From assembly GCA_031420415.1 (NCBI GenBank), contig JANOMT010000048.1, positions 1 to 26,276 of the forward strand: a stretch of 26,276 nt of DNA. The letters are read 5' to 3'. The translations under genes were made by a program, and so were the position numbers. Source of the stretch: JANYGA01 sp031420415 (GTDB taxonomy: Bacteria > Vulcanimicrobiota > Vulcanimicrobiia > Vulcanimicrobiales > Vulcanimicrobiaceae). Positions 1-7,560 of this stretch are shown here, piece by piece (positions within the stretch are counted from its first letter, which is position 1; every line of letters starts with the position of its first letter). Under the pieces are notes generated by a model. That model had not been told where the DNA came from. It worked only from the letters and a program-made list of their open reading frames with translations, and ran no database searches.

Positions 1-1410
1 CGTCGCTGCGAAGAGCACCGGATCGAGTTTGAGCTGGTTCGCCGCGACGACTTGCAGATTACCGAAGAGCGCGTTACCCGACGTATCGCTACCGGACAAA
101 AGGACGGCCACCCAGCCCAGGAACGGCGAGAGCAAAACGAACAGCGGTCCGACCGAAGAAACGCCCAACCCAAGCGTATAGTTGAGCCCCGAATAATTCA
201 TGAGATACGCGAGGCCGATGATCAGCATGACGGTGAAAACGGCGACCCGAATCTGAACCCATGTTGCGAGTGCGCAACGCGCGAAAGCGCCGGCAGGCAG
301 GCGAACGACGAGCGCCGTGATGATGGCGGCGAGCAGGATCGCCGTGCCGGTGCCGAGCGGCTGAAAATCCCAAATCGCGGCATAGGGCGCATCCTTGTAC
401 AGCGTGATCGAAACGGCGTTGTGCAAACCCGGCCAGGGGATTTTCGTATCGCCTAGTTTGAAGACCGTAAACGTCGTCCAGAGGATGACGGTAAGCGACA
501 CGATGATCCAGGGCGACCAGGCTTGCCAGAACGATATGCCTTCGGGCCGAATCTGCAAAACGTTGCCATCGCGGACCGCAAATTCGGGATCGGGTTTCGG
601 CTTCCAGCGCTGCAAGAACAGCAGCGTCACGATGAGCGAACCCATCGAAGAAAGCACGTCCGTGAGCGAATAGTTGATAAAGTTCGAAACGACAAATTGC
701 GTCACACCGAAACTGCCGCCCGCGACAGCGAGCACGGGCCACAACGCTCGTACGGAGCGCAAACCACCGTACACGGCGATGACGTAAAATGGCAGTAGCC
801 CGGCGATAATCGGTAGTTGTCGCCCAACCATCGCACCGAGGACCACGGGTGAAAGATGCGTCACGGCACCTAGTACTGTGATCGGTACGCCAAGCGCGCC
901 GAAGGCGACGGGTGCCGTATTGAAGATGAGCGTGAAGACGAGCGCTTCGAGCGGCGGAAAGCCGACGAGGATGAGGAGCGAGGCCGTGATCGCGACGGGC
1001 GTTCCAAAACCCGCAATGCCTTCGAGTAACGCACCGAAGCAGAAGCCGATAACGATAAGGATGACGCGACGGTCGTTGGGTAAGTGGGCTAGGATCCATT
1101 CGCGAAACGCGTCGAAGCGGCCCGATGCGACCGCAATATTGTAAAGCAGCAACGCGTTGAAGACGATCCACATCACGGGCCAGACCGCGAACGTCGCACC
1201 GTTGCCAACCGCCGCGAACGCGAGTCCGATCGGAAAATGCCACGGACCGATCGCAACCACGAGTCCGACGACGAGTCCGGCGAGCGACGCCTGCCAAGCG
1301 GGACGCCGCAAAATTCCGAGCATGACGAGCACCGTCACGATGGGTAAGGTGGCGATGAAGAACGACGGGAGCAAGGCGCCAGCGACCGGGGTCAACAGCT
1401 GTTGGAACAT
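1..1410 (-). CDS. lldP: L-lactate permease (LldP/GlcA family), C-terminus cut by window edge
   Basis: The gene reads without a stop from an ATG at 1408-1410 to the left edge, giving 470 codons; known family members are about 550 residues, so the last part is missing. The product is a very hydrophobic multi-span inner-membrane protein. Recognisable family segments are the N-terminal FFIATLPIVTVLVMLG stretch, GFCFGALLEGIAGFGTPVAI near residue 115, FNTAPVAFGALGVPI near residue 150, and a C-terminal LLSGSDTSGNALFGNLQ segment. LctP-family proteins import lactate and glycolate with protons. A GGAGGAAAG Shine-Dalgarno-like stretch precedes the start. The long open frame at 89-1429 on the same strand in another phase is Arg/His-rich and is only a shadow of this gene. 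The family is confident; choice between lactate and glycolate as main substrate is not. Confidence 0.93.
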   Translation of the reverse strand, partial: MFQQLLTPVAGALLPSFFIATLPIVTVLVMLGILRRPAWQASLAGLVVGLVVAIGPWHFPIGLAFAAVGNGATFAVWPVMWIVFNALLLYNIAVASGRFDAFREWILAHLPNDRRVILIVIGFCFGALLEGIAGFGTPVAITASLLILVGFPPLEALVFTLIFNTAPVAFGALGVPITVLGAVTHLSPVVLGAMVGRQLPIIAGLLPFYVIAVYGGLRSVRALWPVLAVAGGSFGVTQFVVSNFINYSLTDVLSSMGSLIVTLLFLQRWKPKPDPEFAVRDGNVLQIRPEGISFWQAWSPWIIVSLTVILWTTFTVFKLGDTKIPWPGLHNAVSITLYKDAPYAAIWDFQPLGTGTAILLAAIITALVVRLPAGAFARCALATWVQIRVAVFTVMLIIGLAYLMNYSGLNYTLGLGVSSVGPLFVLLSPFLGWVAVLLSGSDTSGNALFGNLQVVAANQLKLDPVLFAAT

Positions 1411-1674
1411 GTGGCTTTCTTTCCTCCATGTACTGCGAGAGCGGCAGCCGTCCACCGGAAGCGTCTCTGCTTAAAGCGTGCGACGCGTTGGTTCAAACGA
1501 AGTCGTTCTTCAAGGTACGACATTCCGCTTTGCCTGGCATTAACGACGAACGAGTCGGGTGTTTTTTCTCCGAACGAAAGCGAGCCGCCTTGACTGTCGG
1601 CTCGTATTCGTCAAGTCGCGTTTTAAAGCGGACCGTACCTGCAGAACAGAGTTCTGTTGCGAAACGTTTGACGG

Positions 1675-2069
1675 CGGGTCATGGAAGAGTGCCGTGCCGT
1701 AAGAATCGCCGCACGGCGCTGCCGACGTTTGCGATTATACGAGGGTGCAATGTACGCAAAAAGTGCTATTGCGTTCTCTACTCCTAGACAAACGCATAGA
1801 CTACCGAGGCTCTTCCACGAAGAACGCGGCGGTTTTTTTAGATCTCCCAATCTCCGCGCAGACTTGCGTTCTCTCGGCGAAGCCGCCGATTCTCTTCCTC
1901 GAGGGCCGCCACCATACTCAGTTTGGTGTTTATTTTCGACGCAGCCGATCCATACTTGCGACGCCACGTCTCTAGCGATGCTGGATGACTTCTGCGTTCC
2001 CGAGCAATCTGTGCTCGGCTCTACTCTCCGGCGCCTATCCGCCAGAGGGCATCCGTTTCGAACTCATGG
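1675..2069 (-). pseudogene. Decayed IS3-family transposase remnant (orfA end plus orfB start)
   Basis: On the minus strand the translation resembles IS3-family OrfA in pieces: AQIARERRSHPASLETWRRK, then a leucine/glutamate-rich coiled coil (ALEEENRRLRRENASL) followed by GDWEI. In the next frame it continues as KKTAAFFVEEPR, the usual end of OrfA in this subgroup. OrfB-like traces follow (YAFV, then a basic segment like the residues after its GYYAW motif), interrupted by several TAG/TAA codons. At least one frameshift near 1845 and several stops make it non-functional. No terminal repeats were found. It fills most of the space between the divergently placed lldP and metE-like genes and is a different subgroup from the element at 4210-5442. 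Confidence 0.6.
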
Positions 2070-2274
2070 TCGGCTTTACGCCGGGGCTATGCGAGTGTCC
2101 GGGACGCCGGGTCATGCTCATTTGCGACTAGCGGCGTCTCAGCAACAGCCGAAGCAACTCGCAAAACTACTCCGCACGTGCGACTTATCGCCGGAACGTC
2201 ATCTGCTCGGCGAACGATACTCCGGCCTCCACAAGACATCTCTTCTACTTTTTTTCCAAAAATGAAAGCACTCC

Positions 2275-3417
2275 ATGCCGATTCCGACCGAACCCGTTGG
2301 GTCACTGCCCCGGCCAGCTAAACTACAGGCGGCGATCGCCGAGTACGATTTGGGAAAAATCACGAAAGAGCAACTCTCGGCCGAACAAGACGCCGCGGCC
2401 AACGATTCTATTAAGCGCATGGAAGCGACAGGCTCACCGATCAATTCCGACGGGGAACAGCGCGCTTCGAGCTTCGCAACGTATCCGCTGACCGACACCT
2501 TAGCGGGCACGGGGCTTGGCGAACATTTAGACGGCGAAGGGCAGTTTTTTGCGATTTTCGACGACGGGCACCATCGGCAATTGCCTCGCCTCACAGGCGG
2601 TCCGTTTCGTTACAAGACCTATGCCTCCGAATATCTTAAATTAGCCATGAAAACAGCAACCAAACCGCTCAAACAAGCCGTCATCGCGCCGTCGATGTTA
2701 ATGTTGCTCTATCCGCTTGACACCGAATTACCGGACTATTCGCGCTCTGCGTTTCATGACGATCTCGTCGACGAAGCCGAAAAAGATATTCGGCAGTGCT
2801 TTGCAGCCGGTGCTAAACGCGTCTCGATCGACTTCACCGAAGGTCGACTCTCACTCAAGAAAGACCCTCGTAACCCATGGACCGGGCGCGACATGCTCCA
2901 GACGTTCGTCGATCTCAATAATCGCGTCCTCAATCGCTTCACGCCTGAAGAGCGCGTGAACATCGGCATTCATACCTGCCCCGGCGGCGACTGCGATTCC
3001 GTGCACAGCGCAGAAGTCGATTACACGCAGATGCTGCCGAGCATGTTCAAGATGAACGCGGGCTATTTTCTCATGCAACTCGCAAGTGAAAAAGATAAGG
3101 AACGCGTTTACAAGAGCATTGGCGAAAATATCCGGCGCGATGCGAACGGCGTCAAGCAAGTGGCTTTTATCGGGGTGATTAATCCGCTCGATCCGCGGGT
3201 CGAAAGCGCACAGGAGGTATGCGATGATCTCATGCTCGCGGCAAAATACATTCCAAAAGATCAACTCGGCGCGACCGACGACTGCGGTTTCTCGCCCTTT
3301 AGCATCGACGTAAAGCCCAAGCACGGCTCACCTGACCTCGCACGAGATATTGCATTTGAAAAAATCAAGGCTCGGCTCGATGGCGCGAAGATGGCATCGG
3401 AAAAACTCGCTATTTAG
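2275..3417 (+). CDS. Cobalamin-independent methionine synthase C-terminal-domain protein (MetE-C-like)
   Basis: A 380-residue protein with the architecture of the catalytic C-terminal half of MetE only; full MetE is about twice as long. It starts with the family-typical TEPVGSLPRP and carries DGEQ near residue 60. The zinc ligands are present: the HxC motif in IHTCPGGD (His233, Cys235) and the distant cysteine in TDDCGF (Cys337). MetE-family enzymes move a methyl group to a thiol such as homocysteine using zinc; stand-alone C-domain proteins often use other methyl donors or act on other thiols, so the exact substrate is open. The ATG at 2275 gives the conserved N-terminus; the ribosome binding site is weak (GAAAG). 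It ends in TAG. No partner gene lies nearby. Confidence 0.85.
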   Translation: MPIPTEPVGSLPRPAKLQAAIAEYDLGKITKEQLSAEQDAAANDSIKRMEATGSPINSDGEQRASSFATYPLTDTLAGTGLGEHLDGEGQFFAIFDDGHHRQLPRLTGGPFRYKTYASEYLKLAMKTATKPLKQAVIAPSMLMLLYPLDTELPDYSRSAFHDDLVDEAEKDIRQCFAAGAKRVSIDFTEGRLSLKKDPRNPWTGRDMLQTFVDLNNRVLNRFTPEERVNIGIHTCPGGDCDSVHSAEVDYTQMLPSMFKMNAGYFLMQLASEKDKERVYKSIGENIRRDANGVKQVAFIGVINPLDPRVESAQEVCDDLMLAAKYIPKDQLGATDDCGFSPFSIDVKPKHGSPDLARDIAFEKIKARLDGAKMASEKLAI

Positions 3418-3582
3418 GTCGCCGGCGAATGTGAAACTGCGCGCGCGAGCCGGCACTGGCGGCGAGCGCCACAATCTCGACGACGATGGGCGCGCTGAGG
3501 TTCGCCCGGTTTATCGCGTTTCTCGGGGTTGCCCGTAAGGCGCGCTATACCGCTGCGACAAAGCGCCGCGGGGTCTCAGGCA

Positions 3583-4209
3583 ATGGCGGCGGTCGTGAGA
3601 ATTCTGTGAGATGGCCTCTTCAACGCGCGGTCGTCGCTCGGAATTCTTTCAAGCGAACTCACCGCCGCGGTTACGACACGACACTCGGTCTACGGCGTGC
3701 CATGGCCCAAAGCCATCGCGCTGCTCGCGCGGGCATTCGCGGCAGAATTCGTCGGCGATACGCGCGCCCGGCTCACGCTCAAGTCTGTCGGCGACCCTCC
3801 CCACGCGTTCGCCGACGCGCCGAACCTCGTGTGCGATGGGCGGTTACTGAATCGTCGAGATTGCTTCGCACTGCTCGGCAAACATGATTATTTCGTCGCA
3901 CCGACGCGAATGGAGGCGTTCGGGATGATTGGCCTCGAAGCGGCGGCGGTCGGCACGGCTCTCATATACCCGATGCTTTCCGCTTACGCCGCCTACGCGA
4001 ACGACGTTCCAAGTTCGTTCGCCTCGTGCGCGGCTTGTGGAGCGACACGGTACCGACCGGATGGGCCGTGGACGAGGACGACGACGAGTTGCGCGGCACC
4101 CTGCGCCATCTCGTCGAGTCGAACGCGTACGCCTCCGATCGCAAGGCCGTCGCCGCCGCGGCGGCGCGTCATTCGTGGGCGCGAAGCGCGAAGATTTTCG
4201 AAGACGTGA
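3583..4209 (+). pseudogene. Glycosyltransferase family 1 (GT4-like) pseudogene, cut by IS element
   Basis: An ATG at 3583 starts MAAVVRIL, then an in-frame TGA at 3607, then DGLFNARSSLGILSSEL in the same frame. The frame continues through YGVPWPKAIALLARAF to the clear GT-B donor-site motif EAFGMIGLEAAAVGT near 3910-3955. A frameshift near 4010 moves the reading to FVRLVRGLWSDTVPTGWAVD and RHSWARSAKIFEDVM, the usual C-terminal end of GT4 enzymes. The acceptor half is mostly missing, because only about 110 codons separate the start from the EAFG motif, so an internal deletion is inferred. The homology stops at the left end of the IS element at 4210, so insertion likely removed the last codons. 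Family members move a sugar from a nucleotide-sugar donor in cell-envelope synthesis. Confidence 0.75.
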
Positions 4210-4223
4210 TGGGATCGGCCCCG

Positions 4224-5038
4224 TTATGGGGCCGGGGTTCCTGTGGAAATTGGATAGCTTCGTACGTCGCGAGGAACTCTTGAGGGGTCATATAGTTGAG
4301 CGCGGTGGGCATGCGTGGTGTGATAAGCGTGGCGCCACTCGCCGGCTGCGGTTCGCGCTTCGATCAGCGATCGAAACCAATGAGCGTTGAGGAACTCGAC
4401 GCGAACGCGGGAGTTGAACGATTCGATGTACGCGTTCTGCGTCGGTTTTCCGGGTTGGATGAAGAGCAGTTCCACGTCGTGTTGTTCAGAACACTCTTGC
4501 ATTATTTTTGAAGTCAGCTCCGTCCCGTTGTCGACTCGCACATATTTCGGATATCCGAATTCTCGCGCGACATCGTCGAGCAATCTATCACGCATTTACT
4601 GGAAAACGAATAGTTCAGTTCGAGGGCGAAATCAACTCGCGTAAATTCGTCCATCATCGTTAAACCGCGAAATGATCTGCCATTGAAGAGGCGGTCCTGG
4701 ATGAAATCCAAGGTCCAACCTTCGAACGGTCTCGTCGCTCGACGTAAGCTACGACCGCGAACGATCTTCGCTCGGCCTCGTCGCCGTCGACGTCCCATTT
4801 GTAATCGGACGAGGCGATAATTGCGCCGGAAAGCTTTGTAATTCATATATTCGTCGCCGTCAATTACATCGCGTTCGTAATGGTAGTAAAGCCGACGGCA
4901 AGCGTGATCGGCGTGTATCTGGTCGACTTGCGTTAGCCGCATTGCAGCTGTTGCATCGCTTTGTACTTTCGTCGCCGCAGGTTTACTCAACGAGCGGCGT
5001 CGTGCGTGAACTACCTTACACGCTTCTCGTTGGCTCAA
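4224..5038 (-). pseudogene. IS3-family OrfB (DDE transposase), frameshifted
   Basis: The N-terminal part (4514-5038) contains REACKVVHARR and the HTH_21-like region, then the first catalytic segment TLDFIQDRLFNGRSFRGLTM. Its first Asp fits the start of the rve integrase core (usually WxxDF or WSMDF). The second Asp lies in VRVDNGTELTSK and the Glu in KPTQNAYIESFNSR, both in a different frame (4224-4595). A one-base loss near 4580 explains the change. A further shift near 4305 separates YHTTHAHRAQ from the expected ending LNYMTPQEFLATYEAIQFP, which is readable in the next frame. All three catalytic residues can be seen but no single frame holds them, so the transposase is dead. Confidence 0.85.
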
Positions 5039-5058
5039 GCCGACCTCTATTCAGTCTT

Positions 5059-5368
5059 TCACGGCTTCGGCTCGCCGGGAAGGCTCCAAGAGTTTTTCCG
5101 CATGAGCTGCTTGATCGCGTCGATCTTCGTGGTCTGCCGAGCGATGATCCGTTGCATCTGCGCGTTCTCGGCCTTAAGTTCTTTGAGCCGTGATAAGTCG
5201 CTTGCGCTCATGCCTGCGTACTTCGATCGCCAAAGGCGAATCGTGTTTGCGTGCACGCCGTTACGCCGTTACGCCGTTACGCCGCGCGAGCTCTTCCATC
5301 GACGCTCCGGCATTGTACTCGGCGAGGATTTGGATAATCTGCGATTCGGTGAATCGACTCTTTCGCAT
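5059..5368 (-). pseudogene. IS3-family OrfA, frameshifted by an 8-bp tandem expansion
   Basis: The start ATG at 5366-5368 gives MRKSRFTESQIIQILAEY and ASMEELARRNGV, a classic HTH_Tnp_1 helix-turn-helix, and then meets TAA. The rest (NTIRLWRSKYAGMSASDLSR and a coiled coil with LKAENAQMQRIIARQTTK) is in another frame and ends at 5059. The break is at 5259-5282, where the 8-bp unit acgccgtt occurs three times. The sister copy near 12830 has one unit and reads through in frame. Two extra units add 16 bp, which shifts the frame by one. OrfA normally binds the IS ends and joins OrfB by programmed frameshifting. Confidence 0.85.
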
Positions 5369-5442
5369 GGATAGATCTCCCGTCTACCTTCATCGGCGGA
5401 AATCCACAGTCATCCCTGGCTCCGATTTCAGGGCCGATCCCA

Positions 5443-5865
5443 ACAGGAGGCGCGGCGTATCCGAGGCAACGCACGATCGACGAAGCTCTTCAAGACGCAT
5501 TGCGACCTAGTGTTAAACCCTAGTCACGTCGATTTTTATGAGGCACTCCTACGTTTCTGCTATAGCGATGTCGTCGAATGCGTTAAGTTTCGATGTCCCG
5601 TGGATCTTCGCGAAAATTAAAAGAAGTGTTACTTAGGTGTCGGCTTTTAAGGTGTCGCAAAACTCAAACTACATCTCGAGGTAGTAATTTGCTGTTCCAT
5701 CAGTTAAAAAATGACAAGTCTGCGTCATCGAGTAATATAAACAGGTACTTGTCGTTTTTTTTTTGTTGATGGTAGCGTACGAAACACTGACACATTCTTT
5801 TACGATTCAATCTGCATGAGGGTCTGCGTCAAGGCCTCGACATCGTTTCGCCCTGGTGAGGCATC
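5443..5865. other. Intergenic, AT-rich, no gene seen
   Basis: Between the IS end and the protease gene no frame has a convincing protein. The stretch is clearly AT-richer than its surroundings and includes a hairpin with a T-run (5710-5764). The last 100 bases should hold the promoter of the protease gene, but I see no sequence I would call -35/-10 with confidence. Confidence 0.5.
5710..5764 (+). terminator. Hairpin followed by a run of ten T: possible intrinsic terminator
   Basis: The arms GACAAGT (5713-5719) and ACTTGTC (5747-5753) pair perfectly and can extend by weaker pairs; they are followed by ten T at 5755-5764. The loop of 27 bases is long for an intrinsic terminator. No intact plus-strand gene lies upstream, so it may belong to a lost gene or be part of the leader of the protease gene 100 bp downstream. 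Confidence 0.3.
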
Positions 5866-6795
5866 ATGATGCGCTTTTTCGTCCGTGTGGTCTTGCTACT
5901 GCTTGTTGTTGGCACGGTGACGTTATTCTCCGGGCATCCGGCATTTGGTGAACCTGACCCGAACGCGTCGTTTATGGCGACTCGTGCGAGTATCGTGCTC
6001 GTCGAAGGAGACGAGCGGACCACCGGCTTCGTCGTAGCGCGCGACCAGCAGTTCGGTTACATCGTGACAGCGGCTCACGTAATCGATCACGCGCGCTGGG
6101 CGGACAACGAACATGTACCGGCTACGTCGGGCGGAGCCGCCAACTTCCGCCTGTCGCCTACCGATTTTATTCCGGTGCATCTGCCTATCAGCGGGATCAT
6201 CGTATCCGGGGAAGTTCTCGGAGAACCTGATTTTGAGCACGACATCCTGATCGTACGCATTCCAATTGGCGGCCAGATCGTCAAACCAGCCTGTCTCGCG
6301 GCTAAATTCGTGCCAAACGTTCCTGTTGGCCTCGCTTCATTTGGGATCGGCCTTCTCTATGGTGCGATCCCGAGCACGCCTTTCGACCAATACATTGCGA
6401 ATCAAACCGGCAACGGCCTAGTGCTCGTGCCCGCTTCCAGCGTTCCCGATCAATTTGAGTTCAACGTGCCATCGAACCCGGGCTTCAGCGGTGGACCGTT
6501 GTACGCGCTTTCGAGCGGCTTGGTACTTGGCATCGTACGCCAATCGGGAACGGTCATTACGAACGCCCCCCAAACGCCGACCACGCTTGGGGAAAACGTG
6601 GATTACGTCCACACCACAATTGCCAAATCGCTCGGGACGACAGAGGTGCCGGCGATAAAGATGGACACGCTCGACGCTAGTCGCGTTCCACCACCTGATC
6701 TGAGAGGTGCCGGATATGTACGCATAATACAATTCGACGACGCTGCAAACGGGACTGGAGCGGTTCCAACCCCTGCGGTTTACGCAAATCAATAA
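5866..6795 (+). CDS. Exported trypsin-like serine protease (S1/PA clan)
   Basis: A 309-residue protein with an N-terminal signal peptide (MMRFFVRVVLLLLVVG core, likely cleavage after PAFG, near residue 28). The trypsin-like catalytic triad is visible: His71 in VTAAHVID, Asp126 in EHDILIVRI, and Ser208 in NPGFSGGPL. The protein probably acts in the periplasm or outside the cell. Substrate is unknown. GGTGAGG lies just upstream of the ATG. The protease core ends near residue 250; the tail is low in structure, and the frame continues in phase beyond the TAA at 6793 (see 6796-7560). The TAA may therefore be a nonsense change in a longer protein rather than the original end. Confidence 0.85.
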   Translation: MMRFFVRVVLLLLVVGTVTLFSGHPAFGEPDPNASFMATRASIVLVEGDERTTGFVVARDQQFGYIVTAAHVIDHARWADNEHVPATSGGAANFRLSPTDFIPVHLPISGIIVSGEVLGEPDFEHDILIVRIPIGGQIVKPACLAAKFVPNVPVGLASFGIGLLYGAIPSTPFDQYIANQTGNGLVLVPASSVPDQFEFNVPSNPGFSGGPLYALSSGLVLGIVRQSGTVITNAPQTPTTLGENVDYVHTTIAKSLGTTEVPAIKMDTLDASRVPPPDLRGAGYVRIIQFDDAANGTGAVPTPAVYANQ

Positions 6796-7560
6796 GGCAC
6801 AATCGAAACGGTATTGACGGCCGCGTTCGGACAGCCCACGCTTCCGGTTCATCTCGTTCCGGGGAGGGGGCAGTTACGGTCGTACAAGATCGGCACGAAG
6901 CTCGAGGCCGTCGCTGAAAACATGTGCGTAGTCAATGAACATCCGACGGCTGCCGCAGTCGCGATACGGCGCTAGTTGGTAAAAGGTCAAAAACCCAAGA
7001 CGAGGACTTTGCAGCAGCGGCTTGCGCTCCTTGACTGTGCCGCTAACGTGATCGATTGGGTCGACGTTGCACCGGTTACCGTCGGTGGAGACGGATCGCT
7101 GACCGACAGCCAAGCGAAGAATCTCGCGATAGCACTGCGCGCTGCCCTAGCCACTCTAGCTGGGCCGAATCATCGTCGATTATTAAATTTCGCAATCGAT
7201 GGTCTTCCTCTCGATGACGGGGAGTACCGAGGCTTCTTCGCAGTTCGGAACTTCGCAAAACACGCATATATAGGACCAGGCTGGCTCACAAGCGTCTTTG
7301 CCGATCACGCTCATATCCAGAGTGAGATAGACGTCTTGAACGTTGATGGGCGCTCTGCTGAACTGCCGATTTCCTCGCTCAAATCGAGCGAACTCGACAC
7401 CTTTCTAAACGCGGCCGGTCCTTCGGGTGTCGCCGTGAACACGGCAAGCGGCATCGTGCACCTTTTTGGTGCCGATCGTTGCTTTTTGCTCGAGCGCCGT
7501 CAGGAAGCTTCTGATGATGGATCTTTTCAGCACGTTAGGAAAGGGGACGACACGCTATGA
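6796..7560 (+). pseudogene. In-phase continuation of the protease gene, unknown domain, after TAA and TAG
   Basis: Directly after the protease stop the same frame stays open (GTIETVLTAAFGQPTLPVHL, then ENMCVVNEHPTAAAVAIRR) to a TAG at 6973. It then runs open again to TGA at 7558-7560, about 194 codons (TLQQRLALLDCAANVIDWVD, GGDGSLTDSQAKNLAIALRA, GIVHLFGADRCFLLER). A 565-codon frame interrupted only by one TAA and one TAG suggests one protease-plus-C-terminal-domain protein with two nonsense changes. CAA to TAA and CAG to TAG would each need one C-to-T change. A downstream gene initiating at TTG 6976 is the alternative, but it has no clear ribosome binding site. I do not recognise the domain. 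Its TGA overlaps the ATG of the next gene. Confidence 0.5.

Larger units (their letters stand above)
4210..5442 (-). mobile_element. IS3-family insertion sequence, near full length, inactivated
   Basis: The element is about 1.23 kb, bounded by TGGGATCGGCCC at 4210 and its inverse GGGCCGATCCCA ending at 5442, so it has the TG...CA ends usual for IS3. The terminal repeats stay similar for about 40 bp with gaps. It carries orfA and orfB on the minus strand, both broken. I see no target-site duplication: the flanking triplets are tga and aca. That suggests either rearrangement after insertion or slightly wrong ends. A second, truncated copy of the orfA-side end lies at 12771-12998. Confidence 0.85.

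Noticed and set aside
89..1429. 446-codon minus-strand ORF
   Set aside because: Its translation is Arg/His-rich and unlike any protein; the real gene is lldP in another phase, open from 1410 to the window edge.
1642..1656. Palindrome CAGAAC-aga-GTTCTG as an operator
   Set aside because: More than 200 bp upstream of lldP, single copy, no matching regulator gene; may be chance.
1681..2265. 194-codon plus-strand ORF upstream of the metE-like gene
   Set aside because: Lies opposite a readable IS3 remnant; composition is not protein-like.
5259..5282. Short tandem repeat as a CRISPR-like array
   Set aside because: Three contiguous 8-bp units without spacers, inside a transposase gene; no CRISPR array seen in the window.
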